From positions 3,038,001 to 3,102,000 of the forward strand of contig NZ_AP021972.1 in assembly GCF_014168815.1 (NCBI RefSeq): a stretch of DNA of 64,000 nucleotides, read 5' to 3'. Below the pieces are notes generated by a model. The model searched no databases. It was not told where the DNA came from and saw nothing but the letters and a program-made list of their open reading frames with translations. This DNA is from Klebsiella sp. WP3-W18-ESBL-02. Its GTDB lineage: Bacteria; Pseudomonadota; Gammaproteobacteria; Enterobacterales; Enterobacteriaceae. The position numbers and the translations under genes were made by a program. This document shows positions 18,238 to 27,146 of this stretch, one piece after another. Each line of letters opens with the position of its first letter. Position 1 is the stretch's first letter.

Positions 18238-18411
18238 TTACTTAGCGATGACCTTACGGCCACGGTAGAAACCGTCGGCAGTGATGTGGTGACGCAGGTG
18301 TTGTTCACCAGAAGTTTTGTCTACAGACAGGCTGGTGACTGCGGTCAGAGCGTCATGAGAACGACGCATGCCACGTTTGGAACGGGTTGGTTTATTCTGT
18401 TGTACGGCCAT
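18238..18411 (-). CDS. rpmF: Ribosomal protein bL32
   Basis: This is a small basic protein of the large ribosomal subunit, 57 residues, beginning MAVQQNKPTRSKRGMRRSHD and ending GRRKVIAK-like FYRGRKVIAK. It matches my memory of E. coli L32 at nearly every residue and is too short for routine ORF calling. It lies 16 bp after yceD and upstream of plsX, in the conserved order that links ribosome and lipid synthesis. Confidence 0.98.
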   Translation of the reverse strand: MAVQQNKPTRSKRGMRRSHDALTAVTSLSVDKTSGEQHLRHHITADGFYRGRKVIAK

Positions 18412-18427
18412 GGACCTTACTCCTCAA

Positions 18428-18949
18428 TTACTTTTGCTTTAAGCTGGCTAATACGGCAAATGGATTTGGCTTCTGTGCCTCTTCAGGCAATTCACCAAAG
18501 ACCATGTCCGCCTCGGACACTTCACAGTGTTCAGAATCATGCACCGGAACTACCGGCAAGGCGAGGATGATTTCATCTTCTACCAACGCCAGCAGGTCGA
18601 TTTCACCGAATTCGTTAACCTCAATCGGCTCATACGCTTCCGGGAGTGCCTCAACCTGATCGTCATTTTTGACCGGGCTGAAACAATACTTTGTGTAGAC
18701 ATGATGAGTAAACGGTTTCCCGCAACGCTGACATTCCAGCGATACCGTCACCTTCGCATCACCGGTCAAGACCGCGAGGCGTTGGTTATCGATAGCGAAG
18801 GACATCTCGCATTCTACATCACTGTCCACACTGACTACGGACGCGGCGACGCGCTCCGCCTGATCGGGGGTATAGATACCCTGGTAATCAAGGCGTTTTT
18901 GAGCCGTACGAACCGGATCGAGAGTCAGGGGTAATTTTACCTTTTGCAT
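18428..18949 (-). CDS. yceD: DUF177 protein YceD (23S rRNA accumulation protein)
   Basis: This 173-residue protein of the DUF177 family is known in E. coli as a factor for 23S rRNA accumulation. It has a central cysteine pair in SLECQRCGKPF, a strongly acidic second half (VSEADMVFGELPEE) and the start MQKVKLPLTLDPVRTAQ. It is always next to rpmF. The molecular activity is not established. Confidence 0.95.
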   Translation of the reverse strand: MQKVKLPLTLDPVRTAQKRLDYQGIYTPDQAERVAASVVSVDSDVECEMSFAIDNQRLAVLTGDAKVTVSLECQRCGKPFTHHVYTKYCFSPVKNDDQVEALPEAYEPIEVNEFGEIDLLALVEDEIILALPVVPVHDSEHCEVSEADMVFGELPEEAQKPNPFAVLASLKQK

Positions 18950-18992
18950 AGGGCGCGCATATTAACTTTGTAACGTCATAGAGTCAAAGAAA

Positions 18993-19014
18993 AAGGCAGC
19001 CTCGGGTTGCCTTT
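18993..19014. terminator. Hairpin in the yceD-yceF divergent gap
   Basis: AAGGCAGCC-TCG-GGTTGCCTTTT forms a short stem ending in T residues on the forward strand. It sits between two divergent genes, so its role as a terminator is doubtful; it could act in the leader of yceF or yceD. Confidence 0.4.
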
Positions 19015-19091
19015 TGCCAATAATTCGCACACATTGCGGCCTATAGTTTAAAATGTCGGAATCTAATTCGCTACCGTCTATTTGAAAAATT

Positions 19092-19676
19092 ATGCCTGAT
19101 TTGATCCTTGCCTCTACTTCCCCCTATCGCAAACAGCTGCTAGAGAAGCTTGGCGTGCCCTTCGAATGCGCGGCTCCGGAGGTGGACGAGCTGCCGCTGC
19201 CGGGCGAAACGCCACGCAGCCTGGTGCTGCGTCTGGCGCAGCTAAAGGCGCAGGCGCTGGCAGAACGCTTCCCGAATCATCTGATTATTGGCTCCGATCA
19301 GGTCTGTATGCTGGATGGTGAAATTACCGGCAAACCGCACACGCCGGATAACGCCCGCCTGCAATTACAAAAAGCCAGCGGTAATGTGGTGACATTTTAT
19401 ACCGGGCTGGCGCTGTACAATTCCGCTAACGGACAATTACAGACCGAATGCGAACCGTTCGATGTGCATTTCCGCCATTTAAGCGAACAAGAAATCACCG
19501 CCTATATTCGCAAAGAAAACCCGCTCAACTGTGCCGGCAGTTTTAAAAGCGAGGGGTTAGGTATTACGCTTTTTGAACGGCTTGAAGGCCGTGACCCCAA
19601 TACGCTGGTGGGGCTACCGCTGATTGCGCTGTGCAAAATGCTGCGCCGCGAAAATCATAACCCGCTGTTAGATTAG
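19092..19676 (+). CDS. yceF: Maf-family 7-methyl-GTP pyrophosphatase YceF
   Basis: This is a nucleotide house-cleaning enzyme of the Maf family; E. coli YceF prefers 7-methyl-GTP. It has 194 residues. The signature LILASTSPYRKQLL near the N-terminus, the catalytic IIGSDQVC and the GKPHTP segment are visible. It is divergent from yceD, as in E. coli. The next gene (hydrolase at 19818) is not part of the E. coli layout. Confidence 0.96.
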   Translation: MPDLILASTSPYRKQLLEKLGVPFECAAPEVDELPLPGETPRSLVLRLAQLKAQALAERFPNHLIIGSDQVCMLDGEITGKPHTPDNARLQLQKASGNVVTFYTGLALYNSANGQLQTECEPFDVHFRHLSEQEITAYIRKENPLNCAGSFKSEGLGITLFERLEGRDPNTLVGLPLIALCKMLRRENHNPLLD

Positions 19677-19817
19677 TCGCTTCCCGGCGTTGTGATCCGG
19701 CGTCGGGAAACGCGCGCTATAAACGTGCTTATTTCTTCCACGATCACAGTTTATTTTTTCCTCACCGTTAAAATCCCCTTACCATATTGAAACAACGTTT
19801 TAATTTAAGGGGTGATA

Positions 19818-20966
19818 ATGCGTGGCAAACGTAACATATTATTTATGCTGGCAATGCTAACCGCAGTTCAGGCGCACGCCGCTGATGACTGGCAAACAGA
19901 GGGCGTGGTGGAGGGCAATCTCCCTGCCAGCTGGCAGCAGATGAAAACCAGCATGCAGTACCCTGATTCGTGGCTTTCCGGGCATTTCACTGATTTTAAA
20001 CGCTGGCAGCAGCACGCCCGGCAGGTATTCCGGCAATCCCTGCTGACGCCGGACGCAACCAAACCTTTCGATGCGCGTAAAGTCGCCAGTGAAGACCGCG
20101 GCAGCTATACCGCGGAAAAGCTAGCGCTCAATATTACCGACGACAACCGGATCTCCGCGCTCATGCTCACGCCCAAATCGCCCGGCCCGCATCCGGCCAT
20201 CGTCCTGCTGCACGACCATGGTTCAAAATTCGATATTGGTAAAGAGAAGCTGATTCGCCCCTGGGGCAATCCGGAACAGCTCGCCAGCGCCCAGGCGTGG
20301 GCCGATAAGTTCTTTACCGGGCGCTTTATCGGTGATGAACTGGCCAAGCGTGGCTATGTGGTGATCGCCATCGACAGCCCCGGCTGGGGCGATCGTGGCC
20401 CGATGGTCTACGAACAGCAGCAGGCGCTGGCCAGTAACTACTTCAATCTTGGCCGTTCGTTAGCCGGGGAAGTCGCCTATGAAGATATGCGTACCGTCGA
20501 CTTCGTCGCTTCGCTTAAGGGCGTCGACCCTCAGCGTATCGGCGTGCTCGGCTTCTCAATGGGCGGTTTCCGCGCCTGGCAGCTGGCTGCGCTCTCTGAA
20601 AACGTCGCCGCCACGGCGGTTATCTCCTGGTTTGGTACCTACGATGGCCTGATGACGCCGGGCAACAACGTGCTGCGCGGCCAGTCGGCGTTTTATATGC
20701 TGCATCCGGGGATGCCTGCCAGAATGGATATCCCTGATATCGCCAGCCTCGCCGCGCCGAAACCGATGCTGATTTTCAGCGGCGGGCAGGACAAACTGTT
20801 CCCGGCGAACGCCGTCAATGATGCCTTTGCTAAAGCACACCGCGTCTGGTCTTCGCAAAACGCCGACGATAGGCTCGTCACCAAAACCTGGCAAGATTTA
20901 GGTCACGTCTTTTACCTGCGACAGCAGGAGGAAGTTTTCCCCTGGCTGGATAAATGGCTGAAGTGA
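19818..20966 (+). CDS. Exported alpha/beta hydrolase (accessory)
   Basis: I do not recognise a named gene. The 382-residue protein has a Sec signal peptide (MRGKRNILFMLAMLTAVQAHA, cleavage likely after AHA), so it is probably periplasmic. The hydrolase fold is shown by AIVLLHDHGSKFDIG (oxyanion region), the nucleophile elbow GVLGFSMGGFRAWQ, the acid region LIFSGGQDKLFP and a late histidine in DLGHVFYLRQQ. It resembles dienelactone hydrolase or acetyl-xylan-esterase-like enzymes; the substrate is unknown. ATG at 19818 is chosen because AAGGGG lies 5 nt upstream. It is inserted between yceF and rluC and is followed by a REP unit, both suggestive of accessory DNA. Confidence 0.85.
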   Translation: MRGKRNILFMLAMLTAVQAHAADDWQTEGVVEGNLPASWQQMKTSMQYPDSWLSGHFTDFKRWQQHARQVFRQSLLTPDATKPFDARKVASEDRGSYTAEKLALNITDDNRISALMLTPKSPGPHPAIVLLHDHGSKFDIGKEKLIRPWGNPEQLASAQAWADKFFTGRFIGDELAKRGYVVIAIDSPGWGDRGPMVYEQQQALASNYFNLGRSLAGEVAYEDMRTVDFVASLKGVDPQRIGVLGFSMGGFRAWQLAALSENVAATAVISWFGTYDGLMTPGNNVLRGQSAFYMLHPGMPARMDIPDIASLAAPKPMLIFSGGQDKLFPANAVNDAFAKAHRVWSSQNADDRLVTKTWQDLGHVFYLRQQEEVFPWLDKWLK

Positions 20967-20985
20967 GTGAAAATAAGAGAGGCTA

Positions 20986-21020
20986 GTAGGCCGGATGGCG
21001 CTTCGCTTATCCGGCCTGCG
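20986..21020. repeat. REP element
   Basis: GTAGGCCGGATGGCGCTTCG continues as CTTATCCGGCCTGCG, the classical E. coli-type REP palindrome. It lies between the convergent hydrolase and rluC genes. Confidence 0.9.
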
Positions 21021-21030
21021 GCCTTACAGC

Positions 21031-21993
21031 TTACTGCTGCTTGCTTTGATTACGCAGTACCTGAAGACAACGCTTAAGCTGGTCGTCCATCGGCGCTTCC
21101 ACGCGCATAACTTCGCCGGTACCCGGGTGGGTAAACTTCAGCGCCGCCGCGTGCAGGAACAGGCGATTCAGGCCGGTGCCCGCCAGCTGTTTATCAAACT
21201 CGCGGTCGCCATAGCGGTCATCAAAAGCGATGGGATGGCCGGCATGCAGCGTGTGTACGCGAATCTGGTGCGTACGTCCGGTCACCGGGCTACAGCGCAC
21301 CAGCGTAGCGACCGCATAGCGCTCTTCCACCTTAAAGCGGGTTTCCGACGGTTTGCCTTCCTGACTCACGCGCACAATGCGTTCGCCGCTTTGCAGAATA
21401 TTTTTCAGCAGCGGCGCCTGCACCGATTTCACGTGCGACTGCCACTGCCCGCGCACCAGCGCCAGATAGTCTTTCTGCATCCCCTTCTCGCGTAGCTGCT
21501 CGTGCAGCGAACGCAGCGCCGAGCGCTTCTTCGCCACCAGCAGCACGCCGGAGGTATCGCGGTCGAGACGATGAACCAGCTCAAGGAAGCGGGCTTCCGG
21601 GCGCAGGGCGCGCAGCCCTTCAATCACCCCAAAGCTTAAGCCGCTGCCGCCGTGCACTGCGGTACCGGAAGGTTTATTGAGCACCAGGATATGATCGTCT
21701 TCATACAGTATCACATCGCTCAGCGCGGCCACCTTTTGCAGATGCGGCGAGACCGCTTCTTCTTCACGCTCGGCGACGCGCACCGGCGGAATACGCACTT
21801 CATCGCCGGCTTCCAGCTTGTACTCTGGCTTGATGCGCTTTTTATTCACCCGCACCTCGCCCTTACGCAGGATGCGATAAATCATGCTCTTTGGCACGCC
21901 CTTTAACTGGGTGCGCAAAAAGTTATCAATTCGTTGCCCGGCTTCATCAGCGCTAATGGCAATCATTTTTACGGTCGGAGTCTCAGTTTTCAT
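21031..21993 (-). CDS. rluC: 23S rRNA pseudouridine synthase RluC
   Basis: RluC makes pseudouridines 955, 2504 and 2580 of 23S rRNA. It has 320 residues: an N-terminal S4 RNA-binding domain (IYRILRKGEVRVNKKRIKPEY) and the RluA-type catalytic domain with the nucleophilic aspartate in ELVHRLDRDTSGV (Asp144 in E. coli) and SPVTGRTHQIRVH. The start at 21993 (MKTETPTVKM) is chosen over an upstream ATG at 22035. It is divergent from rne across an unusually structured gap. Confidence 0.97.
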   Translation of the reverse strand: MKTETPTVKMIAISADEAGQRIDNFLRTQLKGVPKSMIYRILRKGEVRVNKKRIKPEYKLEAGDEVRIPPVRVAEREEEAVSPHLQKVAALSDVILYEDDHILVLNKPSGTAVHGGSGLSFGVIEGLRALRPEARFLELVHRLDRDTSGVLLVAKKRSALRSLHEQLREKGMQKDYLALVRGQWQSHVKSVQAPLLKNILQSGERIVRVSQEGKPSETRFKVEERYAVATLVRCSPVTGRTHQIRVHTLHAGHPIAFDDRYGDREFDKQLAGTGLNRLFLHAAALKFTHPGTGEVMRVEAPMDDQLKRCLQVLRNQSKQQ

Positions 21994-22239
21994 GGTGCGC
22001 GATTTTAAATATCCCGGCACATTAGCGCCACTCATTTTTCTATGCTTATATTTATCATTACCCGTTTATTGCTGTTGCTTTTCCCCGCGAGCTGTTTGTT
22101 ATTAGAACAATCTCAGTGAGCGAGTGAAGAAACTGTGAGTAACCGGGTGATAAAAGGTGAAAGTCATCTTGCTATAACCGGGTTACCAAGGAATAATGAA
22201 GCTGTTTTCCGTGTTGAACCTGGAATAACAAGGATAAAT

Positions 22240-22372
22240 GCACAAAATCCTTCTAGCGGCATCAAGGCGGCAAGGGAGTGAGCCCGCAGGAGCGTACTTG
22301 AGTACGTCACTGAAGCGAACGAACGCAGCCAACGCCGAAGCAGCTTGAACGATGAAGTGTATGACGGAATGA
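22240..22372. repeat. ERIC (intergenic repeat unit) sequence
   Basis: The stretch contains AAGGCGGCAAGGGAGTGA, then CAGGAGCGTACTTGAGTACG, TCACTG, GAACGAACGCAGCCAACGCC and a GTATGACGG end. These correspond to the ordered conserved blocks of ERIC elements, including the central imperfect palindrome. Boundaries are approximate. It occupies the rluC-rne gap between the rluC 5' side and the rne leader. Confidence 0.75.
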
Positions 22373-22439
22373 CCAGTTTTGTCTGTTCGATCATCCACGC
22401 AGCAATGGCGTAAGACGTATTGATCCCTCAGACAGTTAG

Positions 22440-22773
22440 CGGGCTGCGAGTTGCAGTCCTTACCGGTACATATACTGTACGAATTTTAGATGGCAGAAAG
22501 AAAACGCAACGGGAAACATCCGTGCACCCTCTACCTTCTGAAAGATGACGAGTATAAATGGAATCTTCTCTGGAGAGTTATCCCAGGCTGTTCCCCGAAT
22601 AATTGCGCTGTGTTTCCGTTTGAAACACAGGCTACCGACACTCTGCGCCTCTTAAGCGAGCGACAACCGTGAGGTTGGCGACGTGAATAGTCACGAGGCC
22701 ATCGGTTTACCCCGGAAAGGCAACACTCTGCTCGCAGCTTAGTCGTCAATGTAAGAATAATGAGTAAGTTACG
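22440..22773 (+). ncRNA. rne 5' untranslated leader (rne5 autoregulatory element)
   Basis: This leader shows strong local identity to what I recall of the E. coli rne leader, including the last 40 nt before the start. A perfect 9-bp hairpin at 22608-22630 (CTGTGTTTC-CGTTT-GAAACACAG) corresponds to hp2, the structure through which RNase E senses and destroys its own mRNA. A short reading frame inside it is a non-coding coincidence. The 5' boundary is approximate. Confidence 0.75.
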
Positions 22774-25700
22774 ATGAAAAGAATGTTAATCAACGCAACT
22801 CAGCAGGAAGAGTTGCGTGTCGCCCTTGTTGATGGGCAGCGTCTGTACGATCTGGATATTGAAAGCCCAGGGCACGAACAGAAAAAAGCGAACATCTACA
22901 AAGGCAAAATTACCCGTATTGAACCGAGCCTCGAAGCCGCATTTGTTGATTACGGCGCCGAACGTCACGGTTTCCTCCCTCTCAAAGAAATCGCTCGCGA
23001 ATACTTCCCAGCCAACTACAGCTCACACGGTCGTCCAAACATCAAAGATGTGCTGCGTGAAGGCCAGGAAGTTATCGTCCAGATCGATAAAGAGGAACGC
23101 GGCAACAAAGGCGCTGCGCTGACGACCTTTATCAGCCTGGCGGGCAGCTATCTGGTACTGATGCCGAACAACCCGCGCGCGGGCGGTATCTCCCGTCGCA
23201 TTGAAGGTGACGATCGTACCGAACTGAAAGAAGCGCTGTCCAGCCTCGAACTGCCTGACGGCATGGGCTTAATCGTTCGTACCGCAGGCGTTGGCAAATC
23301 CGCCGAAGCGCTGCAGTGGGACTTAAGCTTCCGCCTGAAGCACTGGGAAGCCATCCAGAAAGCCGCTGAAAGCCGCCCTGCTCCATTCCTGATTCACCAG
23401 GAAAGTAACGTCATCGTTCGCGCCTTCCGCGACTACCTGCGCCAGGACATTGGCGAAATCCTGATCGACAACCCGAAAGTGATGGAAATGGCGCGTCAGC
23501 ACATTTCTGCGCTGGGCCGTCCGGATTTCAGCAGCAAAATTAAGCTGTACACCGGCGAAATCCCGCTGTTCAGCCATTATCAGATTGAATCGCAGATTGA
23601 ATCCGCCTTCCAGCGTGAAGTCCGTCTGCCGTCAGGTGGGTCTATCGTTATCGATAGCACCGAAGCGCTGACCGCTATCGACATCAACTCCGCGCGGGCA
23701 ACCCGCGGCGGCGATATCGAAGAAACCGCCTTCAACACCAACCTTGAAGCGGCCGATGAAATCGCTCGCCAGCTGCGTCTGCGTGACCTCGGCGGCCTGA
23801 TCGTCATCGACTTTATCGATATGACCCCGGTACGCCACCAGCGCGCGGTCGAAAACCGTCTGCGCGAAGCGGTGCGTCAGGACCGTGCGCGTATCCAGAT
23901 CAGCCACATTTCTCGCTTCGGCCTGCTGGAAATGTCCCGTCAACGTCTGAGCCCGTCGCTCGGCGAGTCCAGCCATCACGTTTGCCCGCGCTGTTCCGGT
24001 ACCGGCACCGTGCGTGATAACGAATCGCTGTCGCTCTCCATTCTGCGTCTGATTGAAGAAGAAGCGCTGAAAGAGAACACCAAAGAAGTTCACGCCATCG
24101 TCCCGGTGCCGATTGCATCCTATCTGTTGAACGAAAAACGTGCGGCAGTCAGCGCCATTGAATCCCGCCTGGGCGGCGTTCGCTGCATCATCGTTCCGAA
24201 CGACCAGATGGAAACGCCGCACTACTCCGTACTGCGCGTGCGTAAAGGCGAAGAGACGACCACCCTAAGCTACCTGCTGCCGAAGCTGCATGAAGAAGCC
24301 ATGGCGCTGCCGGTTGAAGAAGAGTTTGCTGAACGTAAGCTGCCTGAGCAGCCGGCGCTGGCAACCTTCGTCATGCCGGAAGTTCCGCCTGAGGCGACTG
24401 CCGAGAAAGCTGCACCGGCCGCCGTACAGCCAAAAGTCGCTGTTGCTGCCGCACCGGGCCTGCTCTCTCGCTTCTTTGCCGCGCTGAAGAGCCTGTTTGC
24501 CGGTAGCCCGGAGAAGCCGGTTGAAGCCGTACCGGAGAAGCAGGATGCGAAACCTGAGCGTCAGCAGGAGCGCCGCAAGCCGCGTCAGAACAACCGTCGC
24601 GATCGCAACGAACGCAGCGACCGTCGTAACGACCGTAATGATCGTAACGATCGCAGCGAACGTAACGAAAACACCGAAGCTCGTGAGCCGCGCGAAACCC
24701 GTGAAGGTCGCGAAGACAATCGCCGCAACCGCCGCGAGAAGCCGCAGCAGACCGAAGCCCGCGAAAATCGCCAGCAGAACGCCGTAGATGACGCCGAGAA
24801 AGCGAAGTCACGCGACGAACAGCAGCAGTCCCGCCGCGAACGTAACCGCCGCCGCAATGACGAAAAACGTCAGCAGCCGCAGGAAGCGAAACCGCAGCAG
24901 GTGCGTGAAGAATCGGTTGTCGAGTCAGACGCCGCGCAGGAAGAACGCGTACAGACCATGCCGCGTCGTAAGCCGCGTCAGCTGGCGCAGAAAGTGCGTA
25001 TCGAAACGCCTGAGCAGACCGCAGCCCGCGAGCTGATCGTCGACGATGAACCTCAGCAGGAAGCGCCGCGTACCGCGCTGGCCAAAGTTGACCTGCCAGC
25101 CGTTGTCGATGCCCCGGTTCAGGGCGAGCAGGACGAAAGCGCCGAAGGCCGCGATAACAACGGTATGCCACGTCGTTCTCGTCGTTCCCCGCGCCACCTG
25201 CGCGTGAGCGGCCAGCGTCGTCGTCGTTACCGTGACGAGCGTTACCCGACCCAATCACCGATGCCGCTGACTGTCGCCTGTGCGTCACCTGAGCTGGCTT
25301 CCGGTAAAGTGTGGATCAGCTACCCGATTGCACAGGTGCAAAATCAGGCCGATCTCGAAGCACCGGTTGAGCAAGAAGAAGTCGTGCAGCCGATTGAGAC
25401 GCAAGCCACCGAGCAGGCTGTCGTTGCTGAAGCCGTCGCGGTAGAAACCGTAACGGAACACGCTGAAACCGTCGTGACTGAACCGGCTGTCATTGTGCAG
25501 GAACAGGCAGCGGAAAGCGAAGCCCCTGTCGCCACGGTCGTCGAAGACGCCGTCGTAGCACAGGTGGAAGAAGCCGCCGCGCCGGCAGTCGTCGAAGAGG
25601 CAAAAGCCGAAGCAGAAGCACCGGTCGTCGAAGCGGCACCGGCTGTTCAGGCTGAGCCGGTCGTTGCCCCTGCGGTTGAAGCTGAACCGGTTGTTGTTGC

Positions 25701-26016
25701 TGCCCCGGTAGTTGAGGCTCCCGTTGTTGAAGCGCCGGTTGTTGAAGCGCCGGTCATCGAAACACCGGTCGTCGCTGAACCTGCCGCCGCCAGCCCGGCG
25801 ATTGCCGAGCCAGCTCCGGTTGCAAAACCGGTGGCCGCTAATCGCGCCTCTGCACCGATGACCCGCGCACCTGCGCCGGACTACGTGCCGGAAGCGCCGC
25901 GTCATAGCGACTGGGTTCGTCCGTCCTTCGACTTCGACGGCAAAGGTTCCGCTGGCGGCCACAGTGCAACGCACACCGCTACCGCAGGCCCTACTCGCCC
26001 GCAGTCGGTTGAATAA
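22774..26016 (+). CDS. rne: Ribonuclease E
   Basis: RNase E is the main endoribonuclease and degradosome scaffold at the inner membrane. It has 1080 residues, somewhat longer than E. coli (1061). The catalytic half (1 to about 530) has an S1 domain, the DNase I-like domain with ITALDIN-type TAIDINSARATRGG and IDFIDMT metal aspartates, and the Zn-link CPRCSGTGT. The disordered C-terminal half has an Arg-rich RNA-binding stretch, the MPRRSRRSPRHLRVSGQRRR region with the enolase-binding site following, a Glu/Ala/Val/Pro-rich segment with tandem VVEAP repeats, and a conserved PNPase-binding C-terminus (APAPDYVPEAPRHSDW). Confidence 0.98.
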   Translation: MKRMLINATQQEELRVALVDGQRLYDLDIESPGHEQKKANIYKGKITRIEPSLEAAFVDYGAERHGFLPLKEIAREYFPANYSSHGRPNIKDVLREGQEVIVQIDKEERGNKGAALTTFISLAGSYLVLMPNNPRAGGISRRIEGDDRTELKEALSSLELPDGMGLIVRTAGVGKSAEALQWDLSFRLKHWEAIQKAAESRPAPFLIHQESNVIVRAFRDYLRQDIGEILIDNPKVMEMARQHISALGRPDFSSKIKLYTGEIPLFSHYQIESQIESAFQREVRLPSGGSIVIDSTEALTAIDINSARATRGGDIEETAFNTNLEAADEIARQLRLRDLGGLIVIDFIDMTPVRHQRAVENRLREAVRQDRARIQISHISRFGLLEMSRQRLSPSLGESSHHVCPRCSGTGTVRDNESLSLSILRLIEEEALKENTKEVHAIVPVPIASYLLNEKRAAVSAIESRLGGVRCIIVPNDQMETPHYSVLRVRKGEETTTLSYLLPKLHEEAMALPVEEEFAERKLPEQPALATFVMPEVPPEATAEKAAPAAVQPKVAVAAAPGLLSRFFAALKSLFAGSPEKPVEAVPEKQDAKPERQQERRKPRQNNRRDRNERSDRRNDRNDRNDRSERNENTEAREPRETREGREDNRRNRREKPQQTEARENRQQNAVDDAEKAKSRDEQQQSRRERNRRRNDEKRQQPQEAKPQQVREESVVESDAAQEERVQTMPRRKPRQLAQKVRIETPEQTAARELIVDDEPQQEAPRTALAKVDLPAVVDAPVQGEQDESAEGRDNNGMPRRSRRSPRHLRVSGQRRRRYRDERYPTQSPMPLTVACASPELASGKVWISYPIAQVQNQADLEAPVEQEEVVQPIETQATEQAVVAEAVAVETVTEHAETVVTEPAVIVQEQAAESEAPVATVVEDAVVAQVEEAAAPAVVEEAKAEAEAPVVEAAPAVQAEPVVAPAVEAEPVVVAAPVVEAPVVEAPVVEAPVIETPVVAEPAAASPAIAEPAPVAKPVAANRASAPMTRAPAPDYVPEAPRHSDWVRPSFDFDGKGSAGGHSATHTATAGPTRPQSVE

Positions 26017-26032
26017 ACCGCGCGCGTGAAAT

Positions 26033-26064
26033 AAAAAATCGGCCCTCCGCGGCCGATTTTTTTT
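26033..26064 (+). terminator. Intrinsic terminator of rne
   Basis: ATCGGCC-CTCCGC-GGCCGAT is followed by at least seven T residues, about 20 bp after the rne stop. Confidence 0.92.
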
Positions 26065-26102
26065 ATCCGTCGAGTGGCTGCTAGCGCCAGGCCTGGGGCC
26101 TT

Positions 26103-27038
26103 CTAGTCCTGCTCCGGCAGCCGCATCCCCGCAATCTGCGGCATCACTTCGCGCATCAGGTTCAGAAACGTGCGCAGACGCGCCGGATAATAGCGCGCCC
26201 ACGGGTAGACCAGATGGACCGGCAGCGGCGCTGCCTGCCATTCCGGCAGCAGTTCCACCAGCGTACCGTTTGCCAGCTCCTCTTCCACCGTCCAGCTTGA
26301 TACGACCGCCGCCCCAAGCCCCGCCAGCGCCGCGTTCTTTGCCACATACAGGCTGTCGGTGCTCAAACGGGCGGCGATCGCAATATTCTCACTCAGCCCG
26401 CGTTCCACATGGTGCAGCACAACCTCATGCTGATAGAACGTACTGATGGCAATCCACGGCAGCGCAGATAGCTGGGAGGGCCCGGCTATCGTCGGATAGT
26501 GGGCCAACAGCTGGGGTGAGGCTACGGTACAGCGCGGCACTTCCGCCAGCAGTACCGAAACCGTTGCCGGATCGACCTCAGCGCCAACCCGAATCGCACA
26601 GTCAATATTATCGCTAATAAAATCCACCGCCCTGTCGTGCAACATCCACTCCACGGAAAGCTGCGGGTAGCGCGCCAGGAATCCCACCAGCGGCATCAGC
26701 AGCTGCTGCTGGCCGAACGCATGCGGGGCACGTACGCGTAGCGTCCCCACCGGCTGTTCCTCGGTAAGCTGCAGCGCGTCCTCCAGCGCCAGCCATGCGT
26801 CGACCACCTGCCGCGCGTGCTGGTAAGCGCGTTCGCCGTCGTCAGTCAGCTTCATCGCATGGGTCGAACGCAGCAGCAGCTTCGCCCCCAGCAGCGCTTC
26901 CAGCGATTGCAGGCGACGGCTGATGGTCGCCTGCGTGGTTTCCAGCTGTCGCGCCGCCGCCGACAGCGAGCCGGACTCGACGATGCGAATGAAGGTGCGC
27001 ATCAGCTCGACGCGATCTATACGCTCATTTCTTTTCAT
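26103..27038 (-). CDS. LysR-family transcriptional regulator (accessory)
   Basis: This 311-residue regulator has a typical N-terminal winged helix-turn-helix (ELMRTFIRIVESGSLSAAAR, then TQATISRRLQSLEALLG) and a substrate-binding domain from about residue 90. It belongs to the large group of LysR proteins adjacent to the gene they control. The start at 27038 (MKRNERIDRVEL) places the helix-turn-helix at the usual position; the longer frame upstream would run through the shared promoter. It is divergent from the MFS gene with a palindromic site between them. This pair is not between rne and flgL in E. coli. The effector is unknown. Confidence 0.9.
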   Translation of the reverse strand: MKRNERIDRVELMRTFIRIVESGSLSAAARQLETTQATISRRLQSLEALLGAKLLLRSTHAMKLTDDGERAYQHARQVVDAWLALEDALQLTEEQPVGTLRVRAPHAFGQQQLLMPLVGFLARYPQLSVEWMLHDRAVDFISDNIDCAIRVGAEVDPATVSVLLAEVPRCTVASPQLLAHYPTIAGPSQLSALPWIAISTFYQHEVVLHHVERGLSENIAIAARLSTDSLYVAKNAALAGLGAAVVSSWTVEEELANGTLVELLPEWQAAPLPVHLVYPWARYYPARLRTFLNLMREVMPQIAGMRLPEQD

Positions 27039-27050
27039 TACCCTATTGCC

Positions 27051-27066
27051 TATACGGAAACGTATA
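27051..27066. promoter_or_regulatory. Palindromic operator candidate for the LysR regulator
   Basis: TATACG-GAAA-CGTATA is a perfect 6-bp inverted repeat 12 bp upstream of the LysR start and 80 bp upstream of the MFS gene. ATAC-N6-GTAT resembles LysR-type recognition sites, so autorepression and control of the exporter are plausible. Confidence 0.6.
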
Positions 27067-27146
27067 ACTGTTTTACCACCGCTGCGGCTACCGCACCACC
27101 CTGAAGAAGCAGAGAATACGCGGCATACACCGTTGAGGATGACACC

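Noticed and set aside
22490..22672. 60-codon open frame upstream of rne.
   Set aside because: It lies in the conserved rne leader RNA and overlaps the hp2 hairpin; conservation there is explained by RNA structure.
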